DNA of 64,000 nucleotides from Gemmatimonadota bacterium (GTDB lineage: Bacteria; Gemmatimonadota; Gemmatimonadetes; Longimicrobiales; Gaopeijiaceae): NCBI GenBank assembly GCA_028873815.1, contig JAPPNN010000068.1, forward strand, positions 1 through 64,000. The letters are read 5' to 3'. Position 1 is the stretch's first letter, and each line of letters opens with the position of its first letter. Made by a program: the position numbers and the translations under genes. Positions 43,214-54,542 of the stretch are shown here, piece by piece. The notes beneath the pieces were generated by a model that searched no databases, was not told the origin of the DNA, and saw only the letters and a program-made list of their open reading frames with translations.

Positions 43214-44272
43214 TCACCCCCTCCTGTACGCGAACGGCCACACGTGAAAGTAGTCCTTCACGTTGCCCCAGAGCTTGGACAGCCCCTTCGGTTCGAAGAC
43301 AAGGAAGAGGATGATCACGATGCCGAAAACCGCCTGCTGCGCGTAGGGCAGCAAGTTCGCAACCACCGGGGCGGTATCCTGCAGCGCGCGTCCCGCATTG
43401 GTGATCAGCGCCGGCAGCAGCGTGATCAGCACCGCGCCAAAGAACGACCCCCGGATCGAGCCCAGTCCCCCCACGATGATCATGGCGAGGTAGACGATGC
43501 TCGTCTCCAGCGTGAAGCGCTCCCAGGTGATGATGGTGCGGTAGTAGGCGATCATTGCTCCGGCCAGTCCAACGAAGAACGACGAGGTAGCAAACGCCAG
43601 CAGCTTGGTGCGAAAGATGTTCACGCCGATCACACTGGCCGCGATGTCCTGATCCCGCACCGCCACAAACGCGCGGCCCATGCGCGTGCGGAAGAGATTG
43701 GCCGCGAAGAGCGCCGTGCCCGCCGCCATCAGCACACCGAACCAGTAGAAGGCGAAACTGCTGTTCAGGCGCACGCCGAAGAGGCTCGGCGCGGGCAGCA
43801 CAATCGCCTCGGTGCCTCCGGTCACCGCCGTCCAGTGGGTCATGCCCCACTCGACGATCTCCTGCGCGGCCAGCGTCGCGATCGCGAGGTACAGGCCCTT
43901 CAGCCGCAGCGAGGGCAGGCCGAAGAAGGTGCCGGCCAGTGAGGTGACGACGCACGCCAGGGCGATGCTCACACCCCAGGGCAGTCCGGCGTTGAGCGTC
44001 AGGAGCCCGGCGGTGTAGGCTCCGATGGCCATGAACGCGCCCTGTCCCAGCGAAATCTGTCCCGTGTAGCCCACCAGGATGTTCAGTCCGATCGCCCCCA
44101 CCGTCGCAATGGCAATCTGGTTGGCCAGATCGAGCCAATACGGACCGGCGACGAATGGAAACAGGAGCACGAAGGTTGCGAAGAACGCCAGCCTGATCCG
44201 CTGCACGGGTCGCGGCCGCAACCCCATGTCGGACTCGTAGCGAGTGTGAAAGACGCCGCACTCGAGACTCAT
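43214..44272 (-). CDS. livM: Branched-chain amino acid/organic acid ABC transporter permease, LivM type
   Basis: A 352-residue membrane protein with about ten transmembrane helices from residue 26 on. The LivM signatures are clear: GLNILVGYTGQISLGQGAFMAIGAY, GLPSLRLKGLYLAIATLAAQ and VVGGLGSIRGSFFGAVLI, followed by a Cys-free cytoplasmic C terminus. It forms the channel with LivH. The N-terminal 25 residues are polar and may include an unused upstream start; the ATG given follows the LivH stop by 7 bases. It is separated from LivK and LivF by five inserted genes. Confidence 0.9.
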   Translation of the reverse strand: MSLECGVFHTRYESDMGLRPRPVQRIRLAFFATFVLLFPFVAGPYWLDLANQIAIATVGAIGLNILVGYTGQISLGQGAFMAIGAYTAGLLTLNAGLPWGVSIALACVVTSLAGTFFGLPSLRLKGLYLAIATLAAQEIVEWGMTHWTAVTGGTEAIVLPAPSLFGVRLNSSFAFYWFGVLMAAGTALFAANLFRTRMGRAFVAVRDQDIAASVIGVNIFRTKLLAFATSSFFVGLAGAMIAYYRTIITWERFTLETSIVYLAMIIVGGLGSIRGSFFGAVLITLLPALITNAGRALQDTAPVVANLLPYAQQAVFGIVIILFLVFEPKGLSKLWGNVKDYFHVWPFAYRRG

Positions 44273-44279
44273 GACTCGC

Positions 44280-45152
44280 TCATACCCGTTCGATGATCTC
44301 CTTCCCGAACAGCCCGTAGGGGCGGACCATCAGCACCAGGACGAGCACAACGTAGGGCACGACCAGACTGAGCCCGTGACCCACGTAACCGCCGGTATAG
44401 ACCTCCAGCAGACCGATGATCGCGCCGCCGATCACCGCCCCCCGGATCGAATCCAGTCCCCCCAGGATCACGACCGGGAAGACCCGGAGCCCGATCGACG
44501 TCACGTTCGGGCTCACGCCCACGATCCCCGCGAGCATGATCCCCCCGATCGCCGCCGACGCCGCCGCAAGCCCCCAGGCGATGCCAAAGACCCGCGGGAT
44601 GCTGATCCCCATGCTCAGCGCAGCCTGCTGATCGTCTGCGATGGCCCGCATGGCGATCCCGTCGCGCGTGTGCCGGAAGAAGAGCCACAGCGCGGCCAGC
44701 ACAACCAGCGCGATCGGAATCGACAGAAGGCGCCCGGAGGAAAGCACGACCGGACCCAGAGCGACATCCCCGGCCGGCAGGAACGACTCGAACGAGCGCG
44801 GCGCCGGACCCCATATCGCGTTGACGGCAGCACGCAGGATCGACGACAGCCCGATCGTCACCATGATCATCGAGATGATCGGCTCGCCGATCAGAGGGCG
44901 CAGCACGAGCCGTTCGATGGCGAGTGCCACGGCAACCGCCAGCAGCACCGTGACGAGAACCCCGAGGCTCCACGGAAGCCCGGTCTGGGCCACGGCGAAA
45001 AAGACCAGGTACGTGCCGAGAAGCAGAAGGTCGCCCTGGGCAAAGTTGATCACATCGCTGGCCTTGTAGATCACCACGAAGCCGGCCGCGGCCAGGGCAT
45101 AGATCATTCCGGTGCTGAGTCCGGAGACGGTGAGTTGCAGGAAGATGTCCAC
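44280..45152 (-). CDS. livH: Branched-chain amino acid/organic acid ABC transporter permease, LivH type
   Basis: A 290-residue membrane protein with eight or so transmembrane helices, GTG start. Characteristic segments are GLSTGMIYALAAAGFVVIYK, NFAQGDLLLLGTY, GWNRPLIGEPIISMIMVTIG-like helix text (RLVLRPLIGEP) and VVILGGLDSIRGAVIGGAIIG. It pairs with LivM to form the permease. It starts 4 bases after the acyl-CoA ligase gene stops, inside the same operon. The final PYGLFGKEIIERV is typical of the family. Confidence 0.9.
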   Translation of the reverse strand: MDIFLQLTVSGLSTGMIYALAAAGFVVIYKASDVINFAQGDLLLLGTYLVFFAVAQTGLPWSLGVLVTVLLAVAVALAIERLVLRPLIGEPIISMIMVTIGLSSILRAAVNAIWGPAPRSFESFLPAGDVALGPVVLSSGRLLSIPIALVVLAALWLFFRHTRDGIAMRAIADDQQAALSMGISIPRVFGIAWGLAAASAAIGGIMLAGIVGVSPNVTSIGLRVFPVVILGGLDSIRGAVIGGAIIGLLEVYTGGYVGHGLSLVVPYVVLVLVLMVRPYGLFGKEIIERV

Positions 45153-45156
45153 GGCT

Positions 45157-47088
45157 TCAGTCCAGCGTCTCGATGCGGAGTTCGTGGGCGACGTCCGCGG
45201 TGCGGCCGTCCTGGTAGGTGATCTCGGTCGTCACGGTAACCGAATCGCGGTCTCCCTGCAGCGCTCCGATGATGTCGCCGAAGCGGTCGGCGATGTGGCG
45301 GCGGCGGACCTTGCGCGTACGCGTCAACTCGGCGTCGTCGGCGTGCAATTCCTTGTGAAGGAGTAGGAAGCGGCGGATGCGGGCGGCCCCGGGCAGGTCC
45401 TCGTTGACCTTCGTGACATGCCGGCGGATGAGGCGGTAGATCTCCGCGCGGCGGGCCAGGTCGGTGAAGGTGGTATACGCAATGCGGTGACGTTCCGCCC
45501 ATTGTCCCGCGTTCTCCATGTCAATCGCGATCATCGCGGTAACGAACGGGGCGCCGGCGCCCCCGAAGACCACCGCCTCGCGGATGTACGGGCTGAACTT
45601 GAGCTTGTTCTCGACGTACTGGGGCGAGAAGTTCGTCCCGTCGGGCAGCTTCATCACGTCGGCCAGGCGGTCGATGACCACCAGGTGACCATCCTCCTCG
45701 AAGTAGCCGGCGTCGCCCGAGCGCAGCCACCCGTCCTCGAGCGTCTCGGCGGTTGCCCCGGGGTTGCGGAAGTAGCCTTCGAACACGGCTGGGCTGCGGC
45801 AGAGGATCTCGCCCTCGTCCGAAATCCTGATTTCGGTGTCGGGGAACGGCGTCCCCACCGTGTGGAAGCGAATGTCGCCGTCCCGGTGGACCACGGAGAT
45901 GCCCGAAACCTCGGTCTGGCCGTAGAGCTGTTTGAGGTTGACGCCGATGGCGTGGAAGAACCCGAACACGTCGGGACCCAATGCGGCGCCCCCCGTGTAG
46001 GCGCGTCGGACCTTGTCGAGGCCGAGCTGGTCGCGGATGGGGTGAAAGACCGTCCAGTCGGCGACCCGGTGGCGGATGCGGGCGGGGAGGCCGAGTCGCC
46101 CGCTACGCGCCCTGGCTTCGGCCGCAGCCGCTCCCTCCTTCATCGCCCAGGCGTAGATCCAGCGCTTGAGGCGGGTTGTGTCCTCGGCCATGACCTGGAC
46201 GTCCGAGACCATGTTCTCCCAGATCCGGGGCGGCGACATGAGGAAGGCGGGACCGATTTCACGCATGTCCTGGCGGACCGTGGCCGTCTCCTCCGGGAAG
46301 TTCACCGTGAAGCCGACCAGCATGGCGCTCGCAACCCCGACCATCTGTTCGCCGATCCACGCCATCGGCAGGAACGAGACGAATTCGTCGTCCGCCTCCA
46401 TCCGGTCCACGTCCTGAAGCTGCGAAGCCATCGCCAGCAGATTGGCGTGCGAGAGCATGGCCAGCTTCGGGATGCTCGTCGTCCCGGACGTGGTGCAGAG
46501 GAGAGCGATGTCGCCGGAGCCGATTTCGGCCAATCGCCGGTCAAATTCGCCGGGGAATCTGTCACGGAATCGGTCGCCGAGGGCTTCCACGTCTTCGAAG
46601 GACATCAAGCCGGGCGCTTCGTAGGCGTACATCCCCCGTGGATCGTAGTAGACGATGGTCTCCAGGCCGGGCAGTCCGTCGCGCACCTCCAGCACCTTGT
46701 CGACCTGCTCCTGGTCTTCGGCGACGATGACCCGGACCTCGGCCGCTTCGAGCATCTTCGCCAATTCGCTCGAGATCGAGTCCTGATACAGGCCCAGCGG
46801 CAGGGCGCCGATCGACTGGGCCGCAAGCTCCGCGATCACCCATTCGGGCCGGTTGTCACCGATGATCGCGATCCGGTCCTGCCCTTCGACACCGAGGTCG
46901 ATCAGCCCCAGCGCAAACGACTCGACGCGGCTGAGGTACTCCGCCCACGTGGTCTCCTGCCAAATGCCGAACTCTTTCTCGCGCAGGGCGACTTCGTGCG
47001 GGTGTTCAGCGGCGTGGCGGGCGAGCAGTCCGGGGAGCGTGTCGCCGCTGTGTCGGCCGTTGCTCGCGGCCCCGTTTTCCGCTGTCAC
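45157..47088 (-). CDS. AMP-dependent acyl-CoA synthetase (long-chain type)
   Basis: A 643-residue adenylate-forming ligase with GTG start. Motifs: IALLCTTSGTTSIPKLAMLSH (ATP-binding loop), LKQLYGQTEVSGI, RSGDAGYFEEDGHL with VIDRLADVMKLPDGTNF, and a C-terminal VENKLKFSPYIREA. It would activate a fatty or aromatic acid with ATP and CoA. It overlaps LivG by 4 bases (GTGA) and precedes LivH by 4, so its product probably acts on the imported substrate. The size and order match ligases found in aromatic-acid uptake loci. Confidence 0.88.
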   Translation of the reverse strand: MTAENGAASNGRHSGDTLPGLLARHAAEHPHEVALREKEFGIWQETTWAEYLSRVESFALGLIDLGVEGQDRIAIIGDNRPEWVIAELAAQSIGALPLGLYQDSISSELAKMLEAAEVRVIVAEDQEQVDKVLEVRDGLPGLETIVYYDPRGMYAYEAPGLMSFEDVEALGDRFRDRFPGEFDRRLAEIGSGDIALLCTTSGTTSIPKLAMLSHANLLAMASQLQDVDRMEADDEFVSFLPMAWIGEQMVGVASAMLVGFTVNFPEETATVRQDMREIGPAFLMSPPRIWENMVSDVQVMAEDTTRLKRWIYAWAMKEGAAAAEARARSGRLGLPARIRHRVADWTVFHPIRDQLGLDKVRRAYTGGAALGPDVFGFFHAIGVNLKQLYGQTEVSGISVVHRDGDIRFHTVGTPFPDTEIRISDEGEILCRSPAVFEGYFRNPGATAETLEDGWLRSGDAGYFEEDGHLVVIDRLADVMKLPDGTNFSPQYVENKLKFSPYIREAVVFGGAGAPFVTAMIAIDMENAGQWAERHRIAYTTFTDLARRAEIYRLIRRHVTKVNEDLPGAARIRRFLLLHKELHADDAELTRTRKVRRRHIADRFGDIIGALQGDRDSVTVTTEITYQDGRTADVAHELRIETLD

Positions 47089-47894
47089 GTCCCGGCTCCC
47101 ACAGCCGCTCTCTCCTCCCGCGCGTGCCCCAGGTACGCGTCGATCACGGCCGGGTCGTTTCGCACCTCATCCGGCGCCCCCTCCGCGATCTTACGCCCGA
47201 AGTCGAGGACCACGACTCGGTCCGAGATGTCCATGATCACGTCGATGTCGTGATCGATCACCACAACGGTGACGCCACGCTCCTCCTGCACGTCGAGGAT
47301 GAACCGCGCCATCGACTCCTTCTCCTCGGCATTCATGCCGGCGGTGGGTTCGTCAAGCAGAAGGATCAGGGGGTCGAGCGCCAGAGCGCGGCCCATCTCC
47401 ACCAGGCGCTGGTTGCCGTACGCCAGATTCCCGACCTCGGCGCTGCGCAGCGGTTCGAGGTTCATGAAGTCGATGATCTCCTCGACCGCGCGCCGGTGCT
47501 CGATCTCGGCACGGCGCTGGCGGCCCACGTAGAAGCCCCCGCTGAGCACGCCCCCCCGCATGTGGACATGGCGCCCCAGCATGAGGTTCTCCAGCACGGT
47601 CATGTGCTTGAAGAGCTCGATGTTCTGGAAGGTGCGCGCCACGCCGAGCGCGGCGATGCGATGCGGAGCGAGGCGGTGCAGCGCGTGGCTGGCGCCGTCA
47701 CGGCCCTTCAGGTCGATCGTCCCCTTCTGCGCCCGGTACAAACCCGAGACGCAGTTCAGGACGCTGGTCTTCCCCGCGCCGTTGGGCCCGATCAGCGCGA
47801 GCAGCTCTCCGTGGCACACCTCCATGCTGAGTCCGGCGAGCGCGGTGACGCCGCCGAAGCGGAGTGAGAGGTCGCGGATTTCAAGGATTGGCAT
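47085..47894 (-). CDS. livG: ABC transporter ATP-binding protein, LivG type
   Basis: A 269-residue ATPase. Walker A is GPNGAGKTS (about 36-44), the signature region is LAYGNQRLVEMGRALAL, Walker B is LILLLDEPTAGMN, and the extended tail FLHARGAPDEVR-like segment includes GAPDEVRNDPAVIDAYLG, a LivG hallmark. It is the first gene of the transporter operon, so a promoter should lie in the 138-base gap shared with the divergent CopG-type antitoxin gene. It partners LivF, which sits 10 kb further down on the same strand. Confidence 0.9.
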   Translation of the reverse strand: MPILEIRDLSLRFGGVTALAGLSMEVCHGELLALIGPNGAGKTSVLNCVSGLYRAQKGTIDLKGRDGASHALHRLAPHRIAALGVARTFQNIELFKHMTVLENLMLGRHVHMRGGVLSGGFYVGRQRRAEIEHRRAVEEIIDFMNLEPLRSAEVGNLAYGNQRLVEMGRALALDPLILLLDEPTAGMNAEEKESMARFILDVQEERGVTVVVIDHDIDVIMDISDRVVVLDFGRKIAEGAPDEVRNDPAVIDAYLGHAREERAAVGAGT

Positions 47895-47975
47895 GGAGTC
47901 AAGGATAAGCCGGCAGCGCCGTGGGAACAGGGGCGCTGCGATCTCTCTGTGACCTCTTGACGGGTGTTCCCGGAA

Positions 47976-48005
47976 TGGTAATACTGAATCGCACTTGTGG
48001 TAATA
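47976..48005 (+). promoter_or_regulatory. Direct repeats upstream of the CopG-type toxin-antitoxin module
   Basis: TGGTAATA occurs at 47976-47983 and again at 47998-48005, 22 bases apart (two helical turns), ending 27 bases before the antitoxin ATG. The spacing on one DNA face suits binding of antitoxin dimers. The same gap also contains the LivG promoter region. Confidence 0.45.
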
Positions 48006-48032
48006 TCGTCTGCAAACGGAAGAGAAGCCGTC

Positions 48033-48272
48033 ATGGTGGGCATCTCACTGAAAATGCCGGAATCGCTAGCCGCCCGAATCGCGGCCGTCGCCGATCGCAG
48101 GGGCTTGAGCAAGTCGGCCCTGATTCGCGAGGCCGTCAAGAGGTTTCTGAGTGAGGATGAGGCGGAACATCCAGGCTCGGCACTGTCGTTGGTGTCCGAT
48201 CTCGTCGGGACCTGTGAAGGACCAGAGGATCTGTCCGTCAACAAGAGGTACATGGACGGTTTCGGAGAGTGA
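48033..48272 (+). CDS. CopG-type ribbon-helix-helix antitoxin
   Basis: A 79-residue protein; residues 1-45 (MVGISLKMPESLAARIAAVAD, then SKSALIREAVKRFL) form a ribbon-helix-helix DNA-binding domain. The acidic C-terminal part (SLVSDLVGTCEGPEDLSVN) would bind the toxin. Stop and toxin start overlap by 4 bases (GTGA). The ATG given follows a GAGAAG-like ribosome-binding site; an ATG 12 codons earlier would add residues not seen in the family. Confidence 0.85.
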   Translation: MVGISLKMPESLAARIAAVADRRGLSKSALIREAVKRFLSEDEAEHPGSALSLVSDLVGTCEGPEDLSVNKRYMDGFGE

Positions 48273-48712
48273 GCCACACGACCATTCTGGACACCGGTCC
48301 CCTGGTTGCTCTCCTGAATGCGCGCGATCCCCATCACGCCTGGGTACGCGGCCAGTGGGACATGATCGATGCCCCGCTGTATACCTGCGAAGCGGTGATC
48401 GGAGAAGCCTGTTTCCTGGCACGCCGTTTGGGTCGGGATGGCCAGAAGAGGGTGCTCGAATTCGTTCGGCGCGGGGCGCTTGATCTTTCGTTTCCTCTGG
48501 AGGACGAGATCGACGCCGTTGCCAGACTGGCCGAAAAGTACCGGGACGTTCCGATGTCCCTGGCAGACGCGTGCCTTGTCCGAATGTCCGAAATCCACCG
48601 AGAGGGCAGAATCCTGACCCTGGATCGCGACTTTACGATCTACCGGAAGAATCGCCGGCAACGGATCGCGCTTCTGTCCCCCTACGCCGGGCCCACCGGG
48701 TTGGGCGAATAG
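48269..48712 (+). CDS. PIN-domain toxin (VapC family)
   Basis: A 147-residue PIN domain, GTG start. Active-site acids are visible in TILDTGPLVALLNARD, AVIGEACFLARRLG, MSLADACLVRMSE and LTLDRDFTIYRK, so the protein should be a functional Mg-dependent ribonuclease. It is coupled to its antitoxin by a 4-base overlap. It faces the convergent amidohydrolase gene with an 11-base gap. Confidence 0.87.
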   Translation: MSHTTILDTGPLVALLNARDPHHAWVRGQWDMIDAPLYTCEAVIGEACFLARRLGRDGQKRVLEFVRRGALDLSFPLEDEIDAVARLAEKYRDVPMSLADACLVRMSEIHREGRILTLDRDFTIYRKNRRQRIALLSPYAGPTGLGE

Positions 48713-48723
48713 AGCACCCCGCC

Positions 48724-51878
<3,155 letters not shown>

Positions 51879-51883
51879 TCATC

Positions 51884-51923
51884 GCCGAACGGAGCGTTCG
51901 GCCGGCGGCGGGATCCCCCGCCG
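51884..51923 (-). promoter_or_regulatory. Two adjacent hairpins, candidate expression platform of the thiC riboswitch
   Basis: Between the riboswitch and the thiC start, GCCGAAC (51884-51890) pairs with GTTCGGC (51896-51902) around a 5-base loop, and CGGCGGG (51906-51912) pairs with CCCGCCG (51917-51923) around a 4-base loop. There is no T-tract, so control by sequestering the ribosome-binding site or Rho-dependent termination is more likely than an intrinsic terminator. Confidence 0.45.
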
Positions 51924-51927
51924 AAGC

Positions 51928-52005
51928 CGCGCTCCCTACGCCGGTATCAGCCGGATCAGGTTATTGGGGTTCGCTCTCAATCCCGCCTTGTGCGGCCTGC
52001 GCGCT
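51928..52005 (-). promoter_or_regulatory. TPP (THI-box) riboswitch
   Basis: Reading the minus strand gives GGGATTGAGAGCGAACCC, then AACCTGATCC, GGCTGATACC and GGCGTAGGGA, matching the conserved THI-box core (pyrimidine-sensor TGAGA loop, CCTGAT, and the GCGTAGGGA segment). It lies 80-150 bases upstream of thiC, in the position expected for thiamin pyrophosphate-responsive control. Exact helix ends were not folded computationally. Confidence 0.9.
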
Positions 52006-52117
52006 ACGTTGCCTCGTGCGCGGCCCTCGCCTCGCGTCCGGCGCACGATTGCGGGATGCCCCCGGCGACTGTTGACAAGATAGAGCGAGTGGAGCCGACA
52101 GGCCACGAAAACAGAAA

Positions 52118-52155
52118 CCCATATTGCCCATATTTGGCTATATGGGTAGTATGGG
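52118..52155 (+). promoter_or_regulatory. Operator-like repeats before the VapBC module
   Basis: CCCATAT occurs at 52118-52124 and 52127-52133, its complement ATATGGG at 52140-52146 (6-base spacer from the second copy), and ATGGG again at 52151-52155, just before the antitoxin ATG. This array of half-sites matches how VapB-type antitoxins recognise DNA. The AT-rich region also probably holds the promoters of both the antitoxin and the thiC riboswitch transcript. Confidence 0.5.
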
Positions 52156-52158
52156 TAC

Positions 52159-52407
52159 ATGAAGACGACCATCGACATTCAAGACCAATTGCTCGCCCGG
52201 GCCAAGCGGCACGCCCGTGGTGCCGGAGTCCCGCTCAGGGCCGTCGTCGAAGAGGGGATTCGCCTGGTGCTGCAGGCCCGCCAGCCGGCCGAGGGCTACC
52301 GGATGCCGGACCTCGGCGTCGGTGACCCGAACGGCGACGACCCCCTCGAAGCCTACAGCTGGCAGGATCTGTCCGAGATTATCTACGGACACCCGCAGGG
52401 CGAATGA
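52159..52407 (+). CDS. VapB-type antitoxin
   Basis: An 82-residue protein beginning MKTTIDIQDQLLARAKRHAR and continuing through GVPLRAVVEEGIRLVLQ, the DUF2191/VapB DNA-binding fold, with an acidic tail (PNGDDPLEAYSWQDLSEII) that binds the toxin. It overlaps the toxin gene by 4 bases (ATGA), the usual layout, and sits behind a repeat operator. Confidence 0.88.
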   Translation: MKTTIDIQDQLLARAKRHARGAGVPLRAVVEEGIRLVLQARQPAEGYRMPDLGVGDPNGDDPLEAYSWQDLSEIIYGHPQGE

Positions 52408-52835
52408 TCGCGGTCGACACCAACGTGCTGGTGTACGCGCACCGCCGCGAATCCCGCATGCATGAAGCGGCCGAGGAGGTGCTTCGGACGCTGGCGGAGG
52501 GAGGTCGCCGGTGGGCGATTCCCTGGCCATGCTGTTACGAGTTCCTGAGCGTGGTGACCAACCGCCGCATCTGGCGTGGCGCGGAGTCCTCGCCGGACGA
52601 GGCGTGGAACCAGCTGCAGGCCTGGATCGACTCGCCCTCGAACCGCCTGATCGGGGAAACGGGTGGATTCGCCGCCCTCCTCGAGCGCTTCGTGCGCCGG
52701 CCCCGCGTGCGCGGTCCAGTCGTCCACGACGCTCGCGTGGCCGCCATTTGCCTGACCCACGGTGTCGAAGAGCTGCTGACCAGGGATCGCGACTTCGCCC
52801 TGTTCCCGGAGCTGAAGACGCGGAATCCGCTTTAG
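52404..52835 (+). CDS. PIN-domain toxin (VapC family)
   Basis: A 143-residue PIN domain: MIAVDTNVLVYAHRRESRMHE with the first Asp, CCYEFLSVVTN with a conserved Glu, VVHDARVAAICL and LLTRDRDFALFP with the remaining acids. All active-site residues are present. It is coupled to VapB and overlaps the convergent carboxypeptidase gene by 4 bases. Like the other three PIN toxins here, it is probably a ribonuclease. Confidence 0.87.
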   Translation: MIAVDTNVLVYAHRRESRMHEAAEEVLRTLAEGGRRWAIPWPCCYEFLSVVTNRRIWRGAESSPDEAWNQLQAWIDSPSNRLIGETGGFAALLERFVRRPRVRGPVVHDARVAAICLTHGVEELLTRDRDFALFPELKTRNPL

Positions 52836-53926
52836 ACCTTCGCCGCCCCAAACATCCCCAGCCCCGCCCGGATGAACGACCACTGAAATCGCATCTGATC
52901 GCGGACGGGCATGGCGGTGAGGCCGGCGGCGGTCATCTCCGCGCGTACGATCGTCTCATCGCCCGCGGCCGTCCCCTCGCGCGCGGCCGTCTCCTCGCCT
53001 CCGGCGGCCGAAGCCATGTCGTGTTCGCCCGCCTCCTTTAGCCGCGCCTCCCAGCCCGCGATCCGCTCGCGCCACCTCATCAGCACGGGATCCGGCGGCC
53101 CCAGCTCCGCCCCCACCCCCGGCGTGATGAACAGCGGCATTTCCGTGACCAGCGTGAGCGGGTTCCCGCCCAGCGCGCGCACCGCCTCCATCGAGCTGGG
53201 GCGGAAACGCGCGGCCGTCTCGCGGTCCCCGAGGTCGAGGAAGTGCCGCCTCATCGCGCGGCTGTCCGGGCGGCTGCAGAAGCCCCGGCCCAGGCGGTGG
53301 AAGCCCTTCTCGCCGTGGCGCTCGACGTCGTGCAGTGTGTAGCCGGCATCCTCGACTTCGCGGGTGAGCGTCGCGGCCATGTCGCCGCACCTCGGCCACC
53401 ACGACCGTTCGACGAGGAAGTACGGCCCTGCGGCGACGCCCATCCCGTGCATGCTCACATGAAGATGGTACGGCGCGCCCACCCGCCAGAAGTCCCACGC
53501 GGCCCGGTTCTCGGGGCGGGCGCTCGGGTCGTCGTCGTCACGGGGGAAGCCGAACTCGATGTCGTCGCCCGGGAGCTCCCGCACCCGGTGGCACAGATAC
53601 GCGACGAAGTCGTAGCAGTCGGCGCCGGGTGTCTGCCACGCTGCGTTGGCGTGTACGCCGTCGGGATTCACGTGCGGAATCACGGACCAGGTGGCCGCGC
53701 CGCGCAGTTCCGCCCCGGCAGGACCGGCCAGGTAGCGCACCAGGCGGCCCAGAAACCGCGGCCCCACCGGCTCGTCGGCGTGGCAGCCACCGATCAGGCT
53801 CACGCGCAACGGGCCGCTCCCGATCCTGTACGCGAGAATCGGCCGCCCTTCGCGGGAACGGCCGATCTCTTCACCCGGTGGCCGGGGGTCGTCGCAGTTG
53901 ATGATGCTGTCGATGGCGACTGCCAA
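52832..53926 (-). CDS. M14-like metallocarboxypeptidase, cytoplasmic
   Basis: A 364-residue protein of the M14 fold without a signal peptide; start codon is TTG. Zinc ligands are His49 and Glu52 in GGCHADEP, His160 in HVSMHGMG, and the catalytic Glu is Glu262 in LVTEMPLF. NPDGVHANA follows the first site, as in the family. Known relatives include succinylglutamate desuccinylase-like and peptidoglycan-tripeptide carboxypeptidases. The low-complexity stretch EETAAREGTAAGDET near the C terminus is unusual. The gene follows the lipoprotein pair after 2 bases, so it may be transcribed with them. Confidence 0.8.
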   Translation of the reverse strand: MAVAIDSIINCDDPRPPGEEIGRSREGRPILAYRIGSGPLRVSLIGGCHADEPVGPRFLGRLVRYLAGPAGAELRGAATWSVIPHVNPDGVHANAAWQTPGADCYDFVAYLCHRVRELPGDDIEFGFPRDDDDPSARPENRAAWDFWRVGAPYHLHVSMHGMGVAAGPYFLVERSWWPRCGDMAATLTREVEDAGYTLHDVERHGEKGFHRLGRGFCSRPDSRAMRRHFLDLGDRETAARFRPSSMEAVRALGGNPLTLVTEMPLFITPGVGAELGPPDPVLMRWRERIAGWEARLKEAGEHDMASAAGGEETAAREGTAAGDETIVRAEMTAAGLTAMPVRDQMRFQWSFIRAGLGMFGAAKV

Positions 53927-53928
53927 CG

Positions 53929-54540
53929 CTACCCGCTCCCGACGGGGGCGCCCCCGGCTGGGTCAAAACGTTCGACGTCCACCCCGCACACCGTTCCCGT
54001 GCCTTCTCCGAAAAACTGCGGCTCGGCAAAGTTCTGGACGGCGCCAGCACTGATTGTCATGTCGAACACGCACGTCCCCCAGCGGTCGTCCAGTTCCCAG
54101 TCCACCGCGCCGCCGACCGTCCCTTCCATGTGGAACTCCAGATCCGTTCCCGTGCTCGACAAGGTCATCACGACGCGGAACTCAGGGTTGCCGTCCACCG
54201 TGAACTCCCAACCCTCGCTCGACAGGACGCACCTGTCCGGGTCGAGTGTGAAGCCTATGGTCGTGCGGGTCGTGTCGCCCGACGTTGTCGGCGTGCTGCT
54301 GGTGAATGTTTTCGTCACCTGTCCGCCCAAAGGACATGACTGCACCCCATCCAACGGCGTTCCGGAAATGAGGCCGCCGGTTGTGTCGCTTACCAATGCC
54401 ATCAGCCCATCCAGAAGCGCTTCCGCCTCTCGGGGCGAGAGCGGCTCTCCGGGTTCAGTGGCGCTGTCGCCGCACGCCGCCGACGCGCTCATGACCAACA
54501 TCCCGACGACCGCACATCGCCGGTGCGCCGACCTCCGCAC
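53929..54540 (-). CDS. Lipoprotein of a tandem paralogue pair (function unknown)
   Basis: A 203-residue exported protein. Using the GTG two bases after the upstream gene stop gives a signal peptide with lipobox MSASAAC (about Cys24). The mature part contains SCPLGGQVTKTF, LSSEGWEFTVDGNPEFRV and VDWELDDRWGTC, ending in a Gly-rich segment. No known domain is recognised. The adjacent upstream gene encodes a paralogue with the same order of motifs. An ATG frame starting earlier overlaps that gene by 52 bases and is less likely. The cysteines in CPLGG, DRC and GTC may form disulfides. Confidence 0.7.
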   Translation of the reverse strand: MRRSAHRRCAVVGMLVMSASAACGDSATEPGEPLSPREAEALLDGLMALVSDTTGGLISGTPLDGVQSCPLGGQVTKTFTSSTPTTSGDTTRTTIGFTLDPDRCVLSSEGWEFTVDGNPEFRVVMTLSSTGTDLEFHMEGTVGGAVDWELDDRWGTCVFDMTISAGAVQNFAEPQFFGEGTGTVCGVDVERFDPAGGAPVGSG

Positions 54541-54542
54541 CT

